The notes: generated from the sequence alone by a model not told the origin. DNA of 64,000 nt from Rhizobium sp. Root483D2 (GCF_001426685.1 NZ_LMFB01000009.1:413140-477139), one strand, 5' to 3'; shown: positions 43,192 to 51,156, numbered from the stretch's first letter. Translations and numbers: made by a program.

Positions 43192-43503
43192 CTAGCGCCG
43201 CCGCCGGCGCATCTCGTCGAGATGCTTGAGGTCGAGCCCGTAAATGAAATGCTTGTCTTCGCTATAGTGCCGCAGCATCGCGATGATGGCCGCAGTGTTG
43301 AAGACCAGAACCAGGGCGCAGGCAGTGGTCAGGATGATCCGGATGGCGGGCACGGAAATATAGGGCCAGATCGTCACCAGCGCGAAAACCATCGTGCACC
43401 ATAGCACCGTGATGAAGATGATCAGGCCTGCCCTGTCGCGGGAATGCATCTTGTCGATGCGCGTCGCAAGGTGCGCGTCGGCACCTGCCTCGTGGATTAT
43501 CAT
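43192..43503 (-). CDS. 103-residue membrane protein, unknown
   Basis: Two hydrophobic helices (about 27-48 and 54-78) with a cytoplasmic N-terminus containing D-K-M-H-S-R-D-R and a strongly basic C-terminus ending in five Arg. This shape is reminiscent of small helper subunits of secondary transporters (for example DUF485/DUF4212 proteins with sodium symporters), but here the partner is an APC permease. GGGAGGA lies before the ATG. It is the first gene of the operon. Confidence 0.75.
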   Translation of the reverse strand: MIIHEAGADAHLATRIDKMHSRDRAGLIIFITVLWCTMVFALVTIWPYISVPAIRIILTTACALVLVFNTAAIIAMLRHYSEDKHFIYGLDLKHLDEMRRRRR

Positions 43504-43749
43504 GCGTTCCTCCCAGAATACGCTTTCAAGTCCGATATTGCCTTAAAGGCAAATTATTTTCCTCCAACGAATATTCCGACCCGGTGCTTTGGTCAAGCAG
43601 CCATGTGCCAAAATGCCGCATTTGCACAAAAAGAAGTCAACAAGGAAGTGTTCGCATGATTATGCGAAATGCAGATGATTTTTTCTTCGGCAGTTTAAGC
43701 AAACTCTCAAACGGGGTGGCATTGCGTAAAGGCCGTACTTGCCGTCGCG

Positions 43750-45102
43750 TCAGACGCTGTGCAGGTAGCTGGCATATTCCAGATCTGAAATATCGCGGTT
43801 GAACACGGCGAGTTCCTGGCGTTTGCAGGTCGAGAACATCTCGATGAGCTTCGGCTGAAAAATCCGTTTGACGATGTCGCTTTGCTCGAAAAGATCAAGC
43901 GCCGACGGCCATGTGGCGGGCAGCGATTTGGCGTCGCTGGCATAGGTGTTGCCGGCAGTTGGCAATGGCGGTTCTGCGCGCCTTGTGATGCCGTCAATGG
44001 CTGCGCCGAGAATGGCTGCAATCACCAGATATGGATTGGCATCGATCCCCGCGACGCGGTGTTCGATGCGGCGCGCGGCAGCGGGGCCACCGGGAATACG
44101 AATGGCGGCCGTGCGGTTTTCATAGCCCCAGGCCGCTGTGGTGGGCGCCAGGCTCTCCGGGCAAAGCCTGCGAAACGAATTCAGATGCGGCGCAAACAAA
44201 GCGGTGCAGCCGGGCATGGCTTCGATCAGTCCGGCTACGGCCTGGCGCATCAAGACAGTGCCCTCCGGACCGCCATTGTCGAACACATTGCGGCCTTGCG
44301 CATCGACGATGCTGAAATGCACATGCAACCCGCTGCCGGAATGTGCCGGATAGGGCTTGGCCATGAAGGTTGCGGCAAACCCGTGTTTGCGGGCCATATT
44401 GCGGACGATCTGCTTGAAAAAGACGGTATTGTCGGCCACCTCCAGCGCATCGGGACCATGCACGAGATTGAACTCGAACTGGCTCGGGCCGCTCTCCGAG
44501 GTCGCGGCATCGACGGCGACACCGCAGGCGGCGGCCATGGCATAGACATCGTCGAGGAAAGGGCCGACTTCGGCCAACTCCTCCAGGGAGTAGATCGTAT
44601 CCTTTGCATCCGCATGGCCGGTCGGCATCCTAGTCAAGGGCTTTGCCCGTGGCGATTTGGGATCGATCAGATAGAACTCCACTTCGGTCGCGACGACCGG
44701 GGTGAGTTGCACGGCGCGGAACCGGTCGAGGATATCGGCGAGCGTCCGGCGGGGATCGCCAAAAAACGGTTCGCCGGTCTCGGCGCGCATCCACATCGGC
44801 ACGAATTGCGCCTGCGTCGCCGACCAGGCCAACGGGATCGGTCCGCGCTCCGTCGGCTCGCAAATGCCATCCAGATCGCCCTGATCGAGCGTCAGGGAAT
44901 TTGCGAACACATCGGTGCCCCAGATATCGACGCCGATGGAGGACATCGGCATGCGGATGCCGTTCTTCAGGATCTTGTCGAGCGATGCGGCCTCAACCCG
45001 TTTGCCGCGAAAGCAGCCGTTGAGGTCGCAGGTGGCCGCCAGAACATAGGCGCCACGTCCCTCGTTCTGTCCAGCCAAGAGACCCTTTGTATCGTTCGTC
45101 AT
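43750..45102 (-). CDS. Glutamine-synthetase family gamma-glutamyl ligase (PuuA-like)
   Basis: 450 residues. It has the GS catalytic-domain landmarks: E-V-E-F-Y near residue 145, H-S-G-S-G-L-H-V-H-F-S near 255, and R-I-E-H-R-V-A-G-I-D-A-N-P-Y near 360. Its N-terminal domain is divergent from true glutamine synthetase. Such proteins commonly ligate glutamate to polyamines, ethanolamine or other amines as the first catabolic step. It is alone on the minus strand, 246 bases before the membrane-protein/permease operon in the direction of transcription. Together with the PuuR-like regulator and aminotransferase this supports an amine-degradation role; the exact amine is unknown. Confidence 0.88.
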   Translation of the reverse strand: MTNDTKGLLAGQNEGRGAYVLAATCDLNGCFRGKRVEAASLDKILKNGIRMPMSSIGVDIWGTDVFANSLTLDQGDLDGICEPTERGPIPLAWSATQAQFVPMWMRAETGEPFFGDPRRTLADILDRFRAVQLTPVVATEVEFYLIDPKSPRAKPLTRMPTGHADAKDTIYSLEELAEVGPFLDDVYAMAAACGVAVDAATSESGPSQFEFNLVHGPDALEVADNTVFFKQIVRNMARKHGFAATFMAKPYPAHSGSGLHVHFSIVDAQGRNVFDNGGPEGTVLMRQAVAGLIEAMPGCTALFAPHLNSFRRLCPESLAPTTAAWGYENRTAAIRIPGGPAAARRIEHRVAGIDANPYLVIAAILGAAIDGITRRAEPPLPTAGNTYASDAKSLPATWPSALDLFEQSDIVKRIFQPKLIEMFSTCKRQELAVFNRDISDLEYASYLHSV

Positions 45103-45538
45103 GATCTACTCCGTAAGGGTTTGGCATCGCATGGTTGGGTGTCCTATCCAGTGCCCATCAAGCAGTTAAGTGTTGCAGGCGTCAACAAAAATACCGGGGC
45201 GGCCCTCCTTAGCCGCTGCGTCTCTCGCAAAGCGGCTTGACTCGGGGCGGGGTTTCGCCCAATCGAACGGCATGATGTCGCATATCGTGATCCACCTTCG
45301 GCGAGAGTCTAAACTCTCGAAAACCGGCACCTAGCCCGAACGTTGAAGAAGCCCTGGCTTGACGTTCGGGACGGCCAGGTTTCCGACATGATCCACTCCA
45401 CCGCTTTGCGCCTGTTACAGGTTTCCGGGATTTCGATAGCCACCCGCATTTGATCGCGCTGCGCAGCTGACAGGCTGCACGGCAGCAGTCGATACGGTGT
45501 GGTTCAGCGCAGCGGCAAAACGTCCGGTATAATTCATC
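45103..45538. other. Intergenic region with structured inverted repeats
   Basis: 436 bases between the divergent ligase-like and pseudouridine synthase genes, with no supported ORF. It carries a 7-base hairpin CGAGAGT/ACTCTCG (45302-45319) and a larger compound hairpin at 45335-45370. Both fall in a stretch that does not look like a simple promoter. Confidence 0.4.
45335..45370. repeat. Compound inverted repeat
   Basis: Outer arms CCCGAACGT (45335-45343) and ACGTTCGGG (45362-45370) are perfect; inner arms AAGCC and GGCTT pair around CT. It could be an RNA attenuator upstream of the pseudouridine synthase or a dispersed palindromic repeat. Confidence 0.5.
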
Positions 45539-46294
45539 TTGGCTCGACAGGCATCTGACACCGGTGCGCGCGCAACCATTTGCCGTGCCCTTTCCAAACT
45601 TGGCTATTGTTCCCGCACACAGGCCGAAAAGCTGGTCACTGAGCGGCGCGTCACGCTTGGCGGGCGGGTGGTGAGCGACATCCTGACCTGGGCGGATATT
45701 CGCACCGACATCATTGCGGTCGATGGCATCCGGCTTGTTGCCCAGTCCAGCGTCTATCTCATGCTCAACAAACCACGCGGCATGGTGACGACGAGGGTCG
45801 ATCCGGAGGGGCGGCCGACGGTCTTTGATTGTCTTGCGCAGATGGACAATCCCTTCCTCTCTCCCGTTGGCCGGTTGGACAAGGCAAGCGAGGGATTGCT
45901 GTTGTTTACCAACGATACGGTGCTTGCCCAGCGCCTGCTCGATCCCGTGACCAATGTCGGCAAAATCTATCATGTCCAGGTCAAAGGCATCGCGACTGAC
46001 AGCGTGATCGCCCATATGCAGCGCGGCGTCTGCGAGGGTGGCGAGATGCTCAAAGCATCATCTGTTCGGATGTTACGCTCAGGTGGCAGAAACACCTGGC
46101 TTGAAGTGGAGCTGCGCGAGGGCCGCTACCGGCAGATCCGGCGAATGCTCAAAGGGCTGGACATGGAATGCCTTCGCCTGGTCCGGGTTGCTATCGACGA
46201 TATCAAACTGGGCGACCTGGCAAAAGGATCGGCCCGTCCGCTGGACCGGCAGGAGATCGAGACATTGCGGCGGCGGACGCAGACCACGGCTTGA
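45539..46294 (+). CDS. Pseudouridine synthase, RsuA/RluB/RluE/RluF family
   Basis: 251 residues. An N-terminal S4 RNA-binding domain (about 12-60; S-K-L-G-Y-C-S-R-T-Q-A-E-K-L-V) precedes the catalytic domain. The catalytic Asp is in G-R-L-D-K-A-S-E-G-L-L-L-F-T-N-D near residue 120, and E-G-R-Y-R-Q-I-R-R-M is near 200. It isomerises a uridine in ribosomal RNA, but which one cannot be told. The frame has no ATG near the S4 domain, so the start is a TTG with no strong ribosome site; this start is the weak point of the call. Confidence 0.85.
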   Translation: MARQASDTGARATICRALSKLGYCSRTQAEKLVTERRVTLGGRVVSDILTWADIRTDIIAVDGIRLVAQSSVYLMLNKPRGMVTTRVDPEGRPTVFDCLAQMDNPFLSPVGRLDKASEGLLLFTNDTVLAQRLLDPVTNVGKIYHVQVKGIATDSVIAHMQRGVCEGGEMLKASSVRMLRSGGRNTWLEVELREGRYRQIRRMLKGLDMECLRLVRVAIDDIKLGDLAKGSARPLDRQEIETLRRRTQTTA

Positions 46295-46321
46295 ACAGGC
46301 GTCGCGGCGATTGAAATGACC

Positions 46322-46353
46322 AAAAAAAAGGGCCTCCGGTAAAGGGAGACCCC
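46322..46353. terminator. Bidirectional rho-independent terminator
   Basis: GGGCCTCC (46330-46337) pairs with GGAGACCC (46345-46352) around a 7-base loop. On the minus strand it is followed by eight T; on the plus strand by CGAGTTTT. It ends the pseudouridine synthase transcript from the left. From the right it must end a minus-strand transcript for which the only candidate is the small gene or RNA at 46367-46501. Confidence 0.75.
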
Positions 46354-46366
46354 GAGTTTTGAAGGA

Positions 46367-46501
46367 TCAACCTCCAGAGGGAACGGTTGAAGGCGATGGC
46401 CCGGGAGGAGAGGGATCGGAAACTTCAACCGTCGCCATTATGCTGACCGCGACGGCGAAGAACAACGAACGGCATCCTGCCGCTGCCTGGAAATTAAACA
46501 A
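46367..46501 (-). CDS. Putative 44-residue membrane peptide or small RNA
   Basis: A minus-strand frame of 44 codons ends 14 bases before a terminator whose T-run faces this strand. The predicted product has a hydrophobic helix (L-F-F-A-V-A-V-S-I-M-A, about 13-23) and a Pro/Ser-rich tail ending S-G-G. Only TTG starts are available (46501, or 46510) and the ribosome site is weak. The transcript could instead be a non-coding RNA. The coding call is tentative; a transcript here is better supported than the peptide. Confidence 0.35.
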   Translation of the reverse strand: MFNFQAAAGCRSLFFAVAVSIMATVEVSDPSPPGPSPSTVPSGG

Positions 46502-46819
46502 ATTGCCCAAAGTCCGATCCCAAGCCGCATTTTTTTACCCGTGGTGAAACAATCTTTCTAACGTTTACCCGTGCGGCGACCGGGAGATGCCTACCGTGTG
46601 GCGGTCTTGGTGCCACGCCGCGGCTCATGCCGGGCGGAAGGTTGACCACTTAAGTTGCCAGACGCGTTTTTCCCTCTGCTCCATGACCGTCAGCCTCGAA
46701 TTTCCGCAACGGCGGTCACGAATAGTTTGCGGTTTCTTTTGTCTACTCGTTTTATAGACAATAATGCTCCCTCGGCCCTGACCGACTGTTCAAGGGATTT
46801 CGCACTGCGATGTGAGGAC

Positions 46820-47008
46820 ATGATGAGCCTGCTGAGACATTTCGACCGCCTTCAAAACATGAGGGATCAACTGGAAGCAAAATTGGATCTGAATGATGCA
46901 GGTTTATGCGGAATGGGCTACCGCGAGCGGCGTGATCTGCGCGCGCGCATCTCCGAAATTTCGGACGAAATCTCCGCGTTGGAGCGGTCACGCTCTTTCC
47001 AGAGCTGA
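46820..47008 (+). CDS. 62-residue charged, coiled-coil-like protein
   Basis: Starts at M-M-S-L-L-R-H-F-D-R-L with GAGGAC just upstream and runs to an in-frame stop 28 bases before the hydrolase. Heptad-like spacing of Leu/Ile with many Arg, Asp and Glu suggests a two-helix or coiled-coil protein (E-R-R-D-L-R-A-R-I-S-E-I-S-D-E-I-S-A-L-E). The frame continues 55 codons upstream but that part looks unstructured and atypical. No family recognised. The intergenic stretch before it (46502-46819) shows nothing else I can support. Confidence 0.6.
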   Translation: MMSLLRHFDRLQNMRDQLEAKLDLNDAGLCGMGYRERRDLRARISEISDEISALERSRSFQS

Positions 47009-47035
47009 CGGTGGTGCGCGGTGAGGAGCAATGAC

Positions 47036-47656
47036 ATGATGCCTACCCTGATCTTGCCCGGATTGAACGGCTCCGATGACGGACATTGGCAGCGATATTG
47101 GCTGAAGGACGATGCGCAAAGCCGTTTGGTCGAGCAGGACGACTGGAAAGCCCCAAGGGTTGAGGCGTGGACGCAGCGCCTAGAAGAGGTGCTTGTTCAG
47201 GAAGGGCCGGCCTATATCGTTGCCCATAGCCTTGGCTGTCTGCTGGCCGCCAAATGCGTCGACCGGCCGGCGGCAAAGCTGATCAAGGGCGCCTTGCTGG
47301 TTGCACCCTGCGATCTCTCCACCACCGAAAATCTCCATCCCGGCGCCATCCACTTCGGCCGGATGCCAACCCGCGTTCTGCCTTTTCCAACAATCACGGT
47401 CGGAAGCCTGAACGATATCTATATGCCGCTCGAAAGCCTGTCACTTTACGGCCGTCTGTGGAAGACGCAGGTCAGAAATCTTGGCCCGGCCGGGCATATC
47501 AATATTGAAAGCGGGTTTGGCCGATGGACCGGAGGCTACGAATTGCTCTCGCTGTTGAAAATGAAAACCAAGGCGCGCAGACAGTATGATATTTCACAGT
47601 CTCAAGGCGGCGAAGCGCTTGCGGTCGAGGCGATTAAATCCGGCATGACGCACTGA
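47036..47656 (+). CDS. RBBP9/YdeN-family alpha/beta hydrolase
   Basis: 206 residues of a compact serine hydrolase. The nucleophile is Ser in V-A-H-S-L-G-C near residue 68. The acid is probably Asp in S-L-N-D-I-Y near 130, and the catalytic His is in P-A-G-H-I-N-I-E-S-G-F-G near 160, matching the G-H-I-N-x-x-S-G signature of this family. The ATG at 47036 has GAGGAG eight bases upstream; a GTG five codons earlier is less likely. It has about 50 more C-terminal residues than a minimal family member, rich in Lys/Gln. Substrate unknown. Confidence 0.88.
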   Translation: MMPTLILPGLNGSDDGHWQRYWLKDDAQSRLVEQDDWKAPRVEAWTQRLEEVLVQEGPAYIVAHSLGCLLAAKCVDRPAAKLIKGALLVAPCDLSTTENLHPGAIHFGRMPTRVLPFPTITVGSLNDIYMPLESLSLYGRLWKTQVRNLGPAGHINIESGFGRWTGGYELLSLLKMKTKARRQYDISQSQGGEALAVEAIKSGMTH

Positions 47657-47715
47657 GGCGTGTTGTTATATCTCCTGCCACGCTTGGTGCCGCAATCCCC
47701 CATTTCAGTTTCGGC

Positions 47716-47943
47716 TCAACGCCCGCAATTTACCCGGCCCTGGCAGGTCTTTGGCCGATAGAGCCGTTTGTAATTTCCCTCCTCAAACCGGATTCTTTGC
47801 TTGCGTTGATGTTCGAGTAGTTGGGCGGATGGTGCATGGGACTTTCCGGACACGGCCGGCCTGTCTGTCGAGCAACCCGTGGCGACAAATCCCATCGCGG
47901 CAACGATTGCAAAGGCCCGGCAGATCATCATCGTTTTTTGCAT
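47716..47943 (-). CDS. Small lipoprotein, unknown
   Basis: 75 residues. A lipoprotein signal with lipobox V-A-T-G-C (Cys near residue 24) is followed by a short basic tail (K-Q-R-I-R-F-E-E-G-N-Y-K-R-L-Y) containing two more Cys near the end. A perfect GGGAGGAAAAG ribosome site makes it a convincing gene despite its size. It stands alone, convergent with the hydrolase gene. No family recognised. Confidence 0.7.
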   Translation of the reverse strand: MQKTMMICRAFAIVAAMGFVATGCSTDRPAVSGKSHAPSAQLLEHQRKQRIRFEEGNYKRLYRPKTCQGRVNCGR

Positions 47944-48208
47944 GCTTTTCCTCCCGCATTCCTCATGGTTGTAGAAAAGTGACGCCGCGTTTCATGAGCG
48001 CGGTCTGGACGAAATGCGTGCCATAGTTTTGCCTTCGAACGGCACGCTTTCCGTCGTGTTTGCTTAAAAGTTTATTAATCAGGCGTTCTTAGACATAGAC
48101 CTTTGCTAAATGACTTCTAGATGAACGCAGTGCTCATCAAAGGTTCAGATCAGCACCCCTATTTCTAAGGCGAAGCAGTCGCTTCGTTTTCAACACCGAG
48201 GAAATCAC

Positions 48209-48799
48209 ATGAAGGCTATCGGTATCTTATTCGCATCCCTGTTCGTTGCCTCCACGGCGTATGCAGACGACATCTCCCTTGGCGTTCCAGGCTATGGCGG
48301 TAGCGGCTGCCCCTCAGACAGCGTGTCGGCGACAATCAGCCCGGATGGAAAAGCGCTCAGCCTGCTGTTTGACAACTATGTCGTTGAAGCCGGTGGCGAG
48401 ACGGGCAAATCGTTCGATCGCAAGACCTGCAATGTCGCTATTCCCGTGCATGTCCCGCAAGGCCGCAGCGTCTCGGTCCTGGCGATCGACTACCGCGGGT
48501 TCAATCAGCTGCCACGCGGCGCACGTTCGCAATTCAACGTCGAATATTTCTTTGCCGGTACCCGCGGCCCGTCCTTTGCCCAGACATTCACCGGCCCGAA
48601 GGAAAAGGATTACCTGATCTCCAACAAGCTGGTGGCCGATTCGCTGATCTGGTCGGCTTGCGGCGAGGACGTGAACCTGCGGACGAATTCCAGCATTCGC
48701 GTCAACACCTCGAAAAACCAGGAGGCCATGGCAACTGTCGATACGCAGGACGTGAAAGCTGCCATCGTCTATCAGCTGCAGTGGCGCACCTGCCGCTAA
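48209..48799 (+). CDS. Secreted DUF4360-like protein
   Basis: 196 residues with a Sec signal peptide cleaved near A-Y-A-D. The mature chain is beta-rich with several Cys that could form disulfides (G-S-G-C-P near residue 31, K-T-C-N near 70, W-S-A-C-G near 150, and the C-terminal C-R). It resembles DUF4360 secreted proteins. Segments S-P-D-G-K-A-L-S-L-L-F-D-N-Y, N-V-A-I-P-V and D-Y-R-G-F reappear in the N-terminal part of the next gene's product, so the two are paralogous. The two genes are separated by a terminator hairpin. Confidence 0.8.
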   Translation: MKAIGILFASLFVASTAYADDISLGVPGYGGSGCPSDSVSATISPDGKALSLLFDNYVVEAGGETGKSFDRKTCNVAIPVHVPQGRSVSVLAIDYRGFNQLPRGARSQFNVEYFFAGTRGPSFAQTFTGPKEKDYLISNKLVADSLIWSACGEDVNLRTNSSIRVNTSKNQEAMATVDTQDVKAAIVYQLQWRTCR

Positions 48800-48812
48800 T
48801 ACGAGGCGGATC

Positions 48813-48845
48813 GGGGCAGCAGCTTGATGCTGCCCCCCTGTTTTT
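48813..48845 (+). terminator. Rho-independent terminator
   Basis: GGGGCAGCA (48813-48821) and TGCTGCCCC (48828-48836) form a 9-base-pair stem with a six-base loop, followed by CCTGTTTTT. It lies 14 bases past the first DUF4360-like gene, so the downstream barrel gene is made by read-through or its own promoter. Confidence 0.8.
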
Positions 48846-48861
48846 ATGAGGGTTAATTGTC

Positions 48862-50265
48862 ATGCGTCCCCCCGTTTATCTGACTGTAAACTTGTTTGCC
48901 CTTGCACTTTTGAACGCTGCTGGCAGTCAGGCGCATGCGGCGAATGGCTGCGCTGATGGCACGTTTTCGAGTGTGACGTCGCCGGATGGCAATGCGACCA
49001 GTTTCCTGTTCGATGATTTCTCCGCAGCAGCGGGCGGCTCTTCGGGAACAACGCGGGCAACGAGCACCTGCAATCTGAGCGTTCCCGTCACCAAACCTGG
49101 CGGCTATTCCGTCTATCAGGTCGATTATCGCGGCTTTGTCACCACGCAGGATGGGCAGACAGCCACTATCGTCGCGCAACAGGATGGCAAGACGGTCCTG
49201 AACCATCAGATCACCGGTCCGCTGGAGGATGACGTTTCCGTGGGCAATCGCGTCGGCGTGTCGGGCTCGGATACGCTGGAATTATCGGTGGTCGTCGGTG
49301 CAACCGGACCGCTGGATGCGGCGGATCTTGAGGCAGGTCTCTTTCTCGATACGATCGATTTCGCCAGGCTCGGGTTCACCACCGCGCAGTCGGTGACAAA
49401 TTCGGTGGATCAGCTGGCGCGCCAGAGGCAGTCGATCATGCTGGATTTGATGGACACCGCGCAAAACCTGCTCGGCCAGTCGCAGCGGTTTGACAGCGAC
49501 AGCTACCTCAGCGCCTTTGGCAGCTCGGATGCCGCGGCCGGCTTCAACGGACGCTGGAACGCCGGCAATGGTGTGAGCCTTCTCGGTGGTGCCGCGATCG
49601 TGAACCCGAACAGGACAGATGTTTCCATCGATACGCTCGCCCTTCTGGCGGGCGCGGCGCGTTATACCACCCCGGAAGCACAATGGCGTGCGTTTGGCGA
49701 GGTCGGCGCGTGGGGTTCGCCAAAAGTATCGGCCAACCTGTCGCGCAGTTACCTCAACAACGATGACATGGTGTTTGCCGGAAGTGCGGTGTCCGGATCG
49801 CTGTTCAGTGCCTACGGCCGTGTCGGCGCGATCTATGCGCCCGACGATGCCAACGAAATCGCCTTTTCTGCCCGAGTGACCCGGTCCTGGCTTGATTTGG
49901 ACGGTTACCGCGAAACGGCGACCGGCGATAATCTGTTTGCAGCCACGGTGAAGGGCGGCCGTTCCAAGGCCGACACCGTCAGCGCCGAAATTGCCTGGAG
50001 CCACGATACCGGAGGGCAGCTGGACTATACAGTCTCAGGCGCGATCGGCAGGACGTTTGCAAGCAAGAACGGAGCCAAGGCCTCGGTCGATTGGGTCGGC
50101 GATGTCTCGGGCAGCGCTGACGATCAGAACTTCGCAACGATCGGCGGCCGTGTCGGCTGGAAGCTCGACGATGTCTGGAAGGTCGAAACGTCGCTGTCGG
50201 CAACATTTCGCGAGCAGGACAAGCCCGATTGGAATGTCGGCGGCCAGTTGAAGGCGTCGTTCTGA
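48862..50265 (+). CDS. DUF4360-like domain fused to an autotransporter-type beta-barrel
   Basis: 467 residues. A Sec signal is cleaved near A-H-A-A. Residues about 28-150 repeat the architecture of the upstream DUF4360-like protein (S-P-D-G-N-A-T-S-F-L-F-D-D-F, N-L-S-V-P-V, V-D-Y-R-G-F, and I-T-G-P). A helical linker (about 170-205, with L-A-R-Q-R-Q-S-I-M-L-D-L-M-D) is followed by about 260 residues of alternating amphipathic strands ending in S-F, the pattern of a 12-stranded autotransporter barrel. The passenger is far shorter than usual, so the domain is probably displayed at the cell surface rather than released. The tandem gene order suggests the free and tethered domains interact. Confidence 0.82.
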   Translation: MRPPVYLTVNLFALALLNAAGSQAHAANGCADGTFSSVTSPDGNATSFLFDDFSAAAGGSSGTTRATSTCNLSVPVTKPGGYSVYQVDYRGFVTTQDGQTATIVAQQDGKTVLNHQITGPLEDDVSVGNRVGVSGSDTLELSVVVGATGPLDAADLEAGLFLDTIDFARLGFTTAQSVTNSVDQLARQRQSIMLDLMDTAQNLLGQSQRFDSDSYLSAFGSSDAAAGFNGRWNAGNGVSLLGGAAIVNPNRTDVSIDTLALLAGAARYTTPEAQWRAFGEVGAWGSPKVSANLSRSYLNNDDMVFAGSAVSGSLFSAYGRVGAIYAPDDANEIAFSARVTRSWLDLDGYRETATGDNLFAATVKGGRSKADTVSAEIAWSHDTGGQLDYTVSGAIGRTFASKNGAKASVDWVGDVSGSADDQNFATIGGRVGWKLDDVWKVETSLSATFREQDKPDWNVGGQLKASF

Positions 50266-50334
50266 CGATCAATGGAGTACCGGCGTCCGCACGCGGCGGT
50301 ATAGCCTGCCGCGTACGTTGCCCACGATCGTGGA

Positions 50335-50619
50335 TTATTTGACGTCCGTGACCGTGAGTTTGCCGTCGATCCGCTCGGCGACAAATTCCACGTTTGTGCC
50401 TTCCTTGAGCTTGCCGAACAGCGCGTCGTCCTTGACGCGGAACACCATTGTCATCGCCGGCATGGCGAGCACTTTCAGCTCCTCATGGATGAGCGTCACC
50501 TTCTTTGCCTTGATGTCGATTTTCTTGACCGTGCCCCTGGTGAATTCCGCAGCGAATGCGTCTGATGTCAGGGTTGCGGCGAGCATGGCCGCTGCCGTGA
50601 TTTTGAGAATGGATTTCAT
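50335..50619 (-). CDS. CusF-like periplasmic copper-binding protein
   Basis: 94 residues: signal peptide to about A-F-A-A, then a small beta-barrel. The copper ligands appear as H-E-E-L near residue 48 and M-P-A-M-T-M-V-F-R-V near 57. In CusF the position before this last motif is a Trp that stacks on copper; here it is Met. An AAGGAGGAA ribosome site fits the ATG at 50619. It is the last gene of the copper operon on the minus strand and presumably hands Cu(I) to the TolC-type export route or the oxidase. Confidence 0.88.
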   Translation of the reverse strand: MKSILKITAAAMLAATLTSDAFAAEFTRGTVKKIDIKAKKVTLIHEELKVLAMPAMTMVFRVKDDALFGKLKEGTNVEFVAERIDGKLTVTDVK

Positions 50620-50642
50620 CGTCATTCCTCCTTGAACGCAGG

Positions 50643-51122
50643 TCATTTCCTGGAAACAGTCACATTGCCATGCATGCCGGCATCGTAATGACCCGGAACG
50701 AGGCAGGCGATCGTGAACGTGCCGTCATTGGTGAACTTCCAGATGATCTCGCCGGATGTTCCAGCGGCAAGCCGGATTGCGTTGGGGTCGTCATGTTCCA
50801 TGTCCGGGAATTTTTCCATCATGGCCTTGTGCTCCATGACCTTGTCTTCCTGATCGAGCACGAATTCGTGGTCGAGCTTGCCGGCGTTTCTGATGGAAAA
50901 GACGATGGTCTGACCTTGCCGGACATTAAAATGGTCCGGCGTGAAGATCATCCGGCCGTCGTCCGTCTCCTTCATGGTGACACGGATCGTCTGGGTGGCC
51001 TGCGCTTTCGCACCGGGCTCGCCAACAGCCATGGTGTCGCTGTGGCCACCGGCATGCGAACCGGAGCCGAGGGCCGGAGAAGCAAGCGCTGCGAGAAACA
51101 GCGCGATGATTGCGGTTTTCAT
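50643..51122 (-). CDS. Periplasmic cupredoxin (plastocyanin-like)
   Basis: 159 residues: signal peptide (cleavage near A-L-G-S), a His/Gly-rich stretch, then a type 1 copper domain. Ligands are the His in K-L-D-H-E-F near residue 93 and C-L-V-P-G-H-Y-D-A-G-M near 140 (Cys, His, Met). A Met/His-rich insert (E-H-K-A-M-M-E-K-F-P-D-M-E-H) between them is typical of copper-resistance cupredoxins. AAGGACG precedes the ATG. It probably shuttles copper or electrons to the adjacent multicopper oxidase. Confidence 0.9.
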   Translation of the reverse strand: MKTAIIALFLAALASPALGSGSHAGGHSDTMAVGEPGAKAQATQTIRVTMKETDDGRMIFTPDHFNVRQGQTIVFSIRNAGKLDHEFVLDQEDKVMEHKAMMEKFPDMEHDDPNAIRLAAGTSGEIIWKFTNDGTFTIACLVPGHYDAGMHGNVTVSRK

Positions 51123-51156
51123 GATGTCGTCCTTTGATCGATTGCAGACATGCGTT

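Noticed and set aside
43570..43640. Possible sigma-54 promoter (TGGCAC ... TGCT) ahead of the small-membrane-protein operon
   Set aside because: On the minus strand the GG and GC elements are one base closer than the strict spacing required for sigma-54.
45209..46015. 268-codon minus-strand frame across the pseudouridine synthase
   Set aside because: Mostly antisense to a recognisable enzyme; only its tail lies in the intergenic region and has no identifiable family.
46359..46547. 62-codon plus-strand frame over the small minus-strand gene
   Set aside because: It overlaps the terminator side and is antisense to the better-supported minus transcript; no ribosome site.
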